Assembly: GCA_038750655.1 (NCBI GenBank)
Contig: JBCDGZ010000015.1
Location: forward strand, 1-64,000
Source: JBCDGZ01 sp038750655
Lineage (GTDB): Bacteria > Bacteroidota > Bacteroidia > Chitinophagales > Saprospiraceae
Length of the DNA: 64,000 nucleotides
Direction of reading: 5' to 3'
The notes under the pieces were generated by a model. That model saw only the letters and a list, made by a program, of their open reading frames with translations. It searched no databases and had not been told where the DNA came from. Position numbers and translations under genes: made by a program. Positions 32,238 to 39,015 of the stretch are shown here, one piece after another (the stretch's first letter is position 1; each line of letters opens with the position of its first letter).

Positions 32238-32265
32238 AAAAAAAAAGTCCTCTCGTGGAGGACTT
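32238..32265 (-). terminator. Attenuator terminator 2 of the Phe/Tyr operon
   Basis: On the minus strand AAGTCCTC (32265-32258) pairs with GAGGACTT (32252-32245) around a five-base loop and is followed by a run of nine T. It lies between leader peptide 2 and pheA. The 5' arm with one more base (AAGTCCTCC, 32265-32257) is a perfect complement of GGAGGACTT (32310-32302) inside the end of leader peptide 2, giving an alternative antiterminator. Confidence 0.92.
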
Positions 32266-32299
32266 CTTTGCTATGATAGTGAATAAATATTGTGCAAAA

Positions 32300-32371
32300 T
32301 CAAGTCCTCCTTACGGGCGGGCCGTAAAAGAAAAAATAATAGTTGAAGTAATAATTGGTTACCAGTTTCAT
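32300..32371 (-). CDS. Phe/Tyr-rich leader peptide 2
   Basis: A 23-codon open frame, ATG at 32371 and TGA at 32302-32300. Nine residues are aromatic (five Tyr, four Phe), concentrated in YYFNYYFFFYGPP, and the peptide ends VRRT. Its final codons AGG AGG ACT TGA contain the antiterminator strand GGAGGACTT, so a ribosome reaching the stop would cover that strand and let terminator 2 form, while a ribosome stalled on Phe or Tyr codons would leave it free. This is the classical design of amino acid attenuation. No homologue search was possible. Confidence 0.88.
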   Translation of the reverse strand: MKLVTNYYFNYYFFFYGPPVRRT

Positions 32372-32397
32372 CGATTACGCTTGGTTAGTGGCGAAAC

Positions 32398-32429
32398 AAA
32401 AAAAGGAGCCCTTTAGAGGACTCCTTTTT
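32398..32429 (-). terminator. Attenuator terminator 1 of the Phe/Tyr operon
   Basis: On the minus strand GGAGTCC (32424-32418) pairs with GGGCTCC (one wobble) around a six-base loop, with A/T outer pairs and a T-run continuing to 32398. It lies between the two leader peptides. Its 5' arm GGAGTCCTC (32424-32416) can instead pair with GAGGGCTTC (32466-32458), just after leader peptide 1, in nine pairs including two G-U. Confidence 0.9.
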
Positions 32430-32468
32430 ATTGATTTATACTTTTAACAGCAACAACGAAGCCCTCAT

Positions 32469-32528
32469 TTATGGTTGACCATAAAAATAAAAGCTAAAAT
32501 AAAAAAAGCTGTTGCTATAATTTTTCAT
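32469..32528 (-). CDS. Phe/Tyr-rich leader peptide 1
   Basis: A 19-codon open frame with ATG at 32528 and TAA at 32471-32469, encoding MKNYSNSFFYFSFYFYGQP. Nine of 19 residues are aromatic (five Phe, four Tyr). It begins 34 nt after the -7 element of a good promoter and is followed by an antiterminator/terminator pair. The end (FYFYGQP) resembles that of leader 2 (FFFYGPP), so the two attenuators may be a duplication. The downstream genes make phenylalanine and tyrosine. Confidence 0.9.
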   Translation of the reverse strand: MKNYSNSFFYFSFYFYGQP

Positions 32529-32561
32529 AATAATAAAGTGCTTTAATCACTTAGTGTTGTA

Positions 32562-32592
32562 CAAACATAAACCTTATTAAGGTGTAAAGCAA
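32562..32592 (-). promoter_or_regulatory. Promoter of the Phe/Tyr operon
   Basis: On the minus strand TTG (32592-32590), a 20-nt spacer and TATGTTTG (32569-32562), an exact match to the Bacteroidota TTG/N19-21/TAnnTTTG consensus. It lies 34 nt before leader peptide 1 and after the end of the M16 peptidase gene. Confidence 0.75.
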
Positions 32593-32627
32593 GTCCGACA
32601 AGATAATTTTTATTACCTCTCGTCCCC

Positions 32628-34820
32628 CTACTCTACTTTAAAGATTGCTGGATCAATCGTATTATTGACCTTAATATCCGTGATTTTCATCGTCAGCGCC
32701 ATAGGCAGGCCACCGCCGGAAATCACCATTGTGTGGGGGACTTTTACCCCATCTATCTCTTTGTAATCCTGGATTTCAGCAGTTTGATAAGCCTTCTGGC
32801 CACCCATATCGATTTCTTCCATTGACTTGATCTTCAATCCACTCTCGGCGTCGAAGAAATCCGTAGATTTTTTACCACTTGGCGATTCGATGTTCACCTT
32901 ATAAGCATCTTTCCCATCAACCGGCTCAATACCTTTGAGTGCCAATTTGTAGCCTTTTTCAGCATAAGTCAACTCCGGAAAGATCAAGGCCCGCTCCTTC
33001 ATTTCATTCAGTTCTTCTCCTTCTACAGCACCCGTACCAGCCTGTCCAGCTTTCATACCTTTCTCTCCATTAGTCACTTCCTTTTGCATCACACTCCCCA
33101 TCATCGACAGCGACATGGAGTATTTGTTAGGCTCCTGCTGATGGAGTTCATTAACCAATTTCATACCCTGAAACTCCGCTTCCATCGTCATAGACATCGA
33201 CTTTACTTCCTTCACCTTGTCCATACCACCGATGGCTTGGATGTAGCTGGCAATTACTTTATCAGCCGTCAGACCAGCCGGAAGAGACTGCTCCTTCAGC
33301 TCTACTTTATTACCATAAGGATCGTAGAAGTTGACCTTTTTGTCTGCTGAAAACTGACCAATTTTCTCAACTACATCATCCTTATTCCCTACTACGACGA
33401 TATGCGCACGATCCGGACGAACGTACTTTTTGGCCATCGCCATCACATCAGCAGCGTTCACTTTGCTCAGTTTTTCGAGGTAGGTTGCGTAGTAATCCTT
33501 GGGAAGCTTGTAGCGGAAGGTGTTTAGGGCAAAACGGGCAACGGTCTGCGGGCGCTCCAGCGAGCGAGCAAATTGGCCAGACATGGAGTTCTTCACCAGC
33601 TCTAGTTCTTTAGGACCTACAATTTCATCTCTCACTTTATTGAACTCTTTCATAAACTGTACTAGAGAACTATCGGTCACCTCATTGCGGACGCTTGCGC
33701 CAGCAGAGAAAAAACCCACATTACGATCAGAACGCAAACTAGAGCGAGCACCGTAGGTATAACCGTGGGTTTCGCGAAGGTTCTGGTTGAGGCGGCTTTG
33801 GAAGTAGCCTCCCAGCATGGTATTGAGTACGCTAGCAGGGATTACATCCGTCTCGCCAGGCTTGAGGGAAAGCGGATAGGTGATTGCAATCACCGATTGT
33901 ACGGCACCAGATTTATCGACAAAATCGACGCTGGTTTTCTCTGGCATCTGTGGTGTTTCAAAAGTAGGCTTGGGGATGTCATTGGAAGACTTCCACTTTC
34001 CTAGATAATTCTCAATCATCGGACGAGCCTGATCAGCAGTAATATCTCCGACCACTACGAGGTAAGAAATGTTGGGCTTAAAGTAGGTATTGTAATACTC
34101 CTTGCACTTGTCGAGCGTCACTGCGCCGATGGTTGCTTCAGTAGCAATCTGACCGTACGGATGGTCCTTACCGTAGCGGAGTACCCGCGTTACATTACGA
34201 GAAATGGCGCTGGGGTCTTCCTTCTCTTGTGCTAAACCAGAAAGGGTTTGCTTTTTGATTTTATCAAATTCTGCTTCCGGAAAAGAAGGATTGAGCAGAA
34301 CATCAGCCATCAGCTCCACCAATTTATCGGTATGCTTGGTCAGGGACTCTGCATAGATGCCGTCTGCATCTGTCACCAGGGTGGCACCGATGAAATCCAC
34401 TTCTTCATCAATCTGAGATTTCTTGCGGGTAGTGGTTCCCTTGCTCATCAAGTCACCAGCAATATCAATATATCCAGTGTGTTCTCCTTCGCTAATAGAA
34501 GGAGCGTCGACAAACAGCTGGAAAGAAACGCGGGGCAGTTTATGATTTTCGACCACGATGACTTCTAAGCCGTTGCTCAGTTTGAAATTGTCGTAAGATC
34601 CGAGCTGAATCTTGGGGGCTGGGCCAGGTGCGGGCACTTTGCTTCTGAAGTCCTGCGCCACTTCGGCAGTCTTATCCGCAGCCTTGTCGGCCATATCTTC
34701 CGCCTTTTTGTCGACCTGGGTCTTTTGGTCATCGGCTTTAGCCGTCGCATCCGCCAGCTTTGGGGTGCACTGTGTGAAGGTCAACACAGCCATCAGGCTG
34801 AATAGAATTATTTTTTTCAT
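32628..34820 (-). CDS. M16-family protein, non-catalytic subunit, lipoprotein
   Basis: A 730-residue predicted lipoprotein (TFTQC, Cys at about residue 19) with a helical Ala/Asp/Lys linker and an M16 peptidase fold from about residue 75. Where the zinc motif HxxEH should be, the sequence reads EGEHTGYIDIAGDLMSKGT, so zinc ligands are missing. The C-terminal domain (LVVVGDITADQARPMI, then GYTYGARSSLR, which is the substrate-binding R/Y motif) is kept, and about 200 extra residues follow with a lipid-binding-like beta pattern. It lies 53 bp after the HxxEH-bearing gene, so the two should form a heterodimeric M16B peptidase. Confidence 0.88.
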   Translation of the reverse strand: MKKIILFSLMAVLTFTQCTPKLADATAKADDQKTQVDKKAEDMADKAADKTAEVAQDFRSKVPAPGPAPKIQLGSYDNFKLSNGLEVIVVENHKLPRVSFQLFVDAPSISEGEHTGYIDIAGDLMSKGTTTRKKSQIDEEVDFIGATLVTDADGIYAESLTKHTDKLVELMADVLLNPSFPEAEFDKIKKQTLSGLAQEKEDPSAISRNVTRVLRYGKDHPYGQIATEATIGAVTLDKCKEYYNTYFKPNISYLVVVGDITADQARPMIENYLGKWKSSNDIPKPTFETPQMPEKTSVDFVDKSGAVQSVIAITYPLSLKPGETDVIPASVLNTMLGGYFQSRLNQNLRETHGYTYGARSSLRSDRNVGFFSAGASVRNEVTDSSLVQFMKEFNKVRDEIVGPKELELVKNSMSGQFARSLERPQTVARFALNTFRYKLPKDYYATYLEKLSKVNAADVMAMAKKYVRPDRAHIVVVGNKDDVVEKIGQFSADKKVNFYDPYGNKVELKEQSLPAGLTADKVIASYIQAIGGMDKVKEVKSMSMTMEAEFQGMKLVNELHQQEPNKYSMSLSMMGSVMQKEVTNGEKGMKAGQAGTGAVEGEELNEMKERALIFPELTYAEKGYKLALKGIEPVDGKDAYKVNIESPSGKKSTDFFDAESGLKIKSMEEIDMGGQKAYQTAEIQDYKEIDGVKVPHTMVISGGGLPMALTMKITDIKVNNTIDPAIFKVE

Positions 34821-34873
34821 GCTATAGTTATAAGTTTTATTCTTCGATTTGAATGGTTAAAAGGGATTATCTA

Positions 34874-36199
34874 CTAAGGATCAGTAGGTTTAGGCAAATA
34901 ATAAAGGACGACTCTGTTGTCTTTGTGGAAATACTTCTTGGCAGCATTCATAATATCCTCGCGGGTAACCTTCATGTAGCGATCAATTTCGGCGTTGATC
35001 AGATTGGCGTCTCCATAATACATATGGTAATTGGCCAAACTTTCGGCGATACCAGCGATGGTAGAGTTGGAGGTGACGAAGTCATTTTCGATCTGGTTAC
35101 GTAGTTTTTGGAACTCTCGCTCTGAGATCAGCTCGTTTTTTACTCGGTCCACCTCGGTGTCCATCGCCGATTCTACGTTCTCCAGACTAACGCCCATATT
35201 GGCGATGCCGAAGGCGATAGAGGCACCGGGATCTTCGAGAGCTAGCGGGAAATTACCGACAAAAAGGGCGGTTTGCTGCTCATCCACCAAGGCTCTATAA
35301 AGTCTAGAACTTTGGCCTTGCGAGAGCAGGGTACTCAGCATATCAACTGCATAGTAATCGTCCGTTCCCTGCGCAGGAATGCGGTAAGTCTGCACCACCG
35401 CAGGCAGCTGGATATTATCATAAACGGTATCGCGTACTTCAGCAGCCAAAGGGGGCTCTACGATATTAGGGCGATAGATGGGCTTGGTACCCTTTGGTAT
35501 GTCTTTAAAATATTGATCAATCATTGCCTTGGCCTCATCGATTTTGATGTCACCAGCAATCGAAAGCACCGCATTATTGGGCACATAAAAATCTTTGTAA
35601 AAATTGACATAATCTTCTTCCTGAGCGGCATCCAAGTGGTCCATAGAGCCAATTACCGACCAGTGGTAGGGGTGCTTGGTGAAGGCCCGCTTCATGGACT
35701 CTTCGAGTACAGAACCGTAGGGGCGGTTGTCGATGCGCTGACGGCGCTCCTCCTTGACCACTTGGCGCTGCGTCTCAATACCTACCTGCTCGACTTTTGC
35801 GTGTAGCATCCGCTCAGATTCCAACCACAGGCCTGTCGCCAGCTGATTGGAAGGCAACACTTCGTAGTAGAAAGTACGATCGTAGGTAGTATTGGCATTG
35901 TTCATCCCTCCGGCATTGGAGATATAATCGTCAAATTCCCCTCTGGCGATATTTTCCGATCCTTCGAACAGCAGGTGCTCAAAAAAGTGAGCAAATCCGG
36001 TACGGTTGGGCTTTTCATTCTTAGAGCCAACATGGTACATCACCGTAACCGCGACGATAGGAGTAGAGTTGTCTTGATGGAGAATAACGTGAAGGCCATT
36101 ATCCATTGTATACTCTGTGTAATTGACCTTATTCATCTGTGCCTGTGCAGCCGTCAGACCCAGCAACAGGAAGGCCAATAGTAAGATTCTAGGTTTCAT
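34874..36199 (-). CDS. M16-family zinc peptidase, catalytic subunit
   Basis: A 441-residue secreted protein (signal peptide ending near TAAQA) with the inverted zinc motif HFFEH (His71, Glu74, His75) in TGFAHFFEHLLFEGSEN and a full M16 N- and C-terminal domain pair (LSIAGDIKIDEAKAMIDQYF). The R/Y substrate-binding motif is less clear here than in the partner gene. Together with the downstream non-catalytic subunit it forms a processing-peptidase-like pair acting in the periplasm. It is the first gene of the unit. Confidence 0.93.
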   Translation of the reverse strand: MKPRILLLAFLLLGLTAAQAQMNKVNYTEYTMDNGLHVILHQDNSTPIVAVTVMYHVGSKNEKPNRTGFAHFFEHLLFEGSENIARGEFDDYISNAGGMNNANTTYDRTFYYEVLPSNQLATGLWLESERMLHAKVEQVGIETQRQVVKEERRQRIDNRPYGSVLEESMKRAFTKHPYHWSVIGSMDHLDAAQEEDYVNFYKDFYVPNNAVLSIAGDIKIDEAKAMIDQYFKDIPKGTKPIYRPNIVEPPLAAEVRDTVYDNIQLPAVVQTYRIPAQGTDDYYAVDMLSTLLSQGQSSRLYRALVDEQQTALFVGNFPLALEDPGASIAFGIANMGVSLENVESAMDTEVDRVKNELISEREFQKLRNQIENDFVTSNSTIAGIAESLANYHMYYGDANLINAEIDRYMKVTREDIMNAAKKYFHKDNRVVLYYLPKPTDP

Positions 36200-36339
36200 T
36201 TAAATGGTTCATTTTATTGAAGAAATTATAGCTCTCTAACTGGGCTAATATACGGAAAGATGGATATATCCCGTATTGAGAATGCGTCAATCTATAGGAA
36301 TGCGTTGTTTTTATAGACCAATGCAAGGATTAGTGGGGT

Positions 36340-36381
36340 AAAAACAGAAAGCGCCAGGCCGCCCGAGGGCAACCTGACGCT
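36340..36381 (-). terminator. Intrinsic terminator of the YkuK-like gene
   Basis: AGCGCCAGG (36350-36358) pairs with CCTGACGCT (36373-36381) with one wobble, and the inner GCCC/GGGC extends the stem. On the minus strand it is followed by TTTCTGTTTTT. It lies 25 bp beyond the stop of the YkuK-like gene. Confidence 0.8.
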
Positions 36382-36406
36382 AGTAGCTTGTTGATAAAGG
36401 CCAGAA

Positions 36407-36877
36407 TTAGACGACCTTGTCCGCGCAGCTAGAGCTGGCGAAGGCATCTGGTTTGGCCTTGAAGACGAACCCCATCCCCAGGATGTATCCCATCGCCTCT
36501 TTGAGAGCGGTATTGGACTGAAAATGAGGGTCAGTATTGATGTCTGCGTGTACTTCTAAGGCAACATCGTGGGCATCGAGTAGATCGCAAAGATGGTAAG
36601 CGATTTCGACGGATTTGCCGACCTCGGCGATCATCCGCTCCCGAAGGCCCATCGGCTTGGTAATTTTATCGTTACTGATAAACATAAAACCGCCTTTTTT
36701 CTCCCGTAGAAATACGATGACGGTGGCAAATTCGATCACCTTTCCACGCACTTGAGAGTCTGTACCGATACACACTTTGAGCTTGTGCCCCAGGTCTTTC
36801 TCTCGAAGTATGGTCTTTTCTACTGCTGATTTAATAGGGAGTTCGATATGTTGCCCATTCAATCTACGCCAATTCAT
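36407..36877 (-). CDS. YkuK-like ribonuclease H-fold protein (DUF458)
   Basis: A 156-residue cytoplasmic protein with the pattern of the DUF458/YkuK family, an RNase H-like fold: VCIGTDSQVRGKVIEFATVIVFL at about residue 35 and VHADINTDPHFQSN near 110. Acidic residues in those motifs correspond to the fold's metal site but activity is unproven. It is a single gene with its own terminator, divergent from a hybrid kinase gene. Confidence 0.82.
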   Translation of the reverse strand: MNWRRLNGQHIELPIKSAVEKTILREKDLGHKLKVCIGTDSQVRGKVIEFATVIVFLREKKGGFMFISNDKITKPMGLRERMIAEVGKSVEIAYHLCDLLDAHDVALEVHADINTDPHFQSNTALKEAMGYILGMGFVFKAKPDAFASSSCADKVV

Positions 36878-37085
36878 AATGATAGTGTTTTGCAGGAAGT
36901 TACTAATTAAATAGTGGAAATCGCGCTAATTCCAAATATTTCACATAAAATTAATTTGATTATGTCCGATAACTTAACACCGGGTTTGTATTGGATAGTT
37001 CCCTTTGATTAAGCCTAGAATCAATTGGCACGGAAAGTGTTTTTATCTCCCTTAGTTGTTTTATAAACGCCATTAAGCCAGAATA

Positions 37086-38933
37086 ATGAACCCAGAGCGT
37101 TACAATGATAGTACAATAACTAAGCGGATCAATTGGATTGCCCTAGGCAGCATGATCCTTTTGTCCCTTTATTTCGTATCGAGTTCCTACCTCACCAAAT
37201 TGGACGCGAAGGAGCAGTCTCATCTGAAACTGCTCAAAAGCATCGCTCAGACCCTTTCCATGCAGATCGACGGAGATGAGTACAGCCAATTGCTGGAGAG
37301 ATTTCCGCAACAAGACGATATTCGCCACAACGGCCAAGACTCCATCTACCGTAAGATCAGCCGAACCATGCGCGACTTGCAGGTCACCAAGGGACTCCAA
37401 ACACCGATCTACATCCTCAGTAAATCTTCTGGTAACAATAACTTCTTCTTTGGCGTCACCTCCGCCGATCAACCTTATTATCGACATGCCTACGTCAACC
37501 CTCCATCTTTAATCAGTGAAAAATACGAAGAAGGTGGACAAATGGGGCAGTATAAATCCCAGCAAGGCAACTGGCTTTCCGCTTTTATGCCGCTAAAAAA
37601 CAGTCAAGGTAATGTGGTGGGCGTGATTGAAGTGGACGAAAAACTGGCCCATTTTAATGCTTCGGCCAAGCAGGACCTCTACCGGGATACGCTGATGGCA
37701 CTCTTAGCCATCTTCTGCTGCTCATTGATCTTACGCAAATACCTCAATCGGGTCATCAGTATGCTCAAAGACAAGGAAGTCGCCGAGCATAAAGCGATGG
37801 TCAAGGCCAAGTTCCTCTCCACCATGAGCCACGAAATCCGTACACCGATGAATGCGGTGATCGGTCTGTCCAATATTTTAATTCAAGAGGAGCCGCGTAA
37901 GGATCAGCTGGAAAACCTCAAGACTTTGAAGTTTTCTGCCGACCTCCTACTGGCCCTAATCAACGATATTCTGGACTTTAGCAAGATCGAGGCGGGGAAG
38001 ATCAGTTTTGAAAAAATTGACTTTAACCTGCATGATCTGGTAGAAAATATTCAACATTCCCTGGCCATGCGGGCCAAAGACAAGGGTATCCAACTGGACC
38101 TCCAGATCAAATCAGATGTTCCCCAGTTTGTGGTGGGGGACCCGGTGCGCCTCAGTCAAATTCTGACCAATCTGTGTGGCAATGCCATTAAATTTACCAA
38201 CGAGGGAAAGGTGAGTATTGAGATGGAATTGCTCTTTGTTGACCAAAAGCAGGCTAAAATCCGCTTTTCGGTAATTGATACGGGCATTGGTATTCCTAAA
38301 GATAAATTCGAGACCATTTTCAAAAGCTTCTCACAGGCCGATACAACCACTACGCGCAAATACGGCGGGACGGGGCTGGGCTTGTCGATTACTAAGCGTT
38401 TGCTGGAATTGCAGAATAGCAACATCCAAATTCAGAGCGAAGTGGGTAAGGGCTCAACCTTTTTCTTCGACTTACAGCTGCCGATTGGGCAGGGGCCTCA
38501 GCTCAGTGAATGTTCGCAGGAGGTGGTGCATGTTCCCGAAAGCCTCGAAGGGGCCAGAGTCTTGCTGGTGGAGGACAATCGGATCAATGTGATCGTAGCG
38601 GGTAAGTTTCTCAAGAAATGGGGGCTGGTCTACGATGTGGCTGAGAACGGCCAGATTGCGGTAGAAATGGTGCAGCAAAAAGACTATCACGCCATCCTTA
38701 TGGACCTCGATATGCCAGTCATGGACGGCTACAAGGCAACACAGGCCATCCGTGCATTGGCCGATCCCAAATTCCAGGAAGTGCCCATCATTGCGCTGTC
38801 GGCCTCGGCCTTGTCCAATTTCCGCGAAAAGGCATTTGAGGCGGGGATGAATGAGTTTGTCACCAAGCCCTTCAATCCTTCCGAGTTGTACCAAACGCTG
38901 GGTAAATTTGTCCGCATCGAGCAGGAAGTCTGA
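37086..38933 (+). CDS. Hybrid sensor histidine kinase / response regulator
   Basis: A 615-residue membrane kinase. Two membrane helices (residues about 18-35 and 200-215) flank a periplasmic sensor of about 160 residues without a recognised PAS/Cache motif, although GVIEVDE near its end resembles the last strand of Cache domains. HisKA (FLSTMSHEIRTPMNAVIGLSN), HATPase (GNAIKFTNEG, DTGIGIP, GGTGLGLSI) and a C-terminal receiver (LLVEDNRINV, ILMDLDMPVMDG, FVTKPFNPSELY) follow. There is no HPt or output domain, so phosphate must pass to a separate protein. Confidence 0.92.
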   Translation: MNPERYNDSTITKRINWIALGSMILLSLYFVSSSYLTKLDAKEQSHLKLLKSIAQTLSMQIDGDEYSQLLERFPQQDDIRHNGQDSIYRKISRTMRDLQVTKGLQTPIYILSKSSGNNNFFFGVTSADQPYYRHAYVNPPSLISEKYEEGGQMGQYKSQQGNWLSAFMPLKNSQGNVVGVIEVDEKLAHFNASAKQDLYRDTLMALLAIFCCSLILRKYLNRVISMLKDKEVAEHKAMVKAKFLSTMSHEIRTPMNAVIGLSNILIQEEPRKDQLENLKTLKFSADLLLALINDILDFSKIEAGKISFEKIDFNLHDLVENIQHSLAMRAKDKGIQLDLQIKSDVPQFVVGDPVRLSQILTNLCGNAIKFTNEGKVSIEMELLFVDQKQAKIRFSVIDTGIGIPKDKFETIFKSFSQADTTTTRKYGGTGLGLSITKRLLELQNSNIQIQSEVGKGSTFFFDLQLPIGQGPQLSECSQEVVHVPESLEGARVLLVEDNRINVIVAGKFLKKWGLVYDVAENGQIAVEMVQQKDYHAILMDLDMPVMDGYKATQAIRALADPKFQEVPIIALSASALSNFREKAFEAGMNEFVTKPFNPSELYQTLGKFVRIEQEV

Positions 38934-38949
38934 GTTCCAATCGCTGATT

Positions 38950-38982
38950 TTGCGCATTAATGCTCATGAATACCTATTTTTG
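38950..38982 (+). promoter_or_regulatory. Putative promoter of the DUF255 gene
   Basis: TTG at 38950-38952 and TATTTTTG at 38975-38982, an exact TAnnTTTG match, with a spacer of 22 nt (slightly long). The start codon follows 33 nt later. Confidence 0.45.
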
Positions 38983-39015
38983 TCGGAGTTTTACCTATCG
39001 TACAAATTCTGATTT

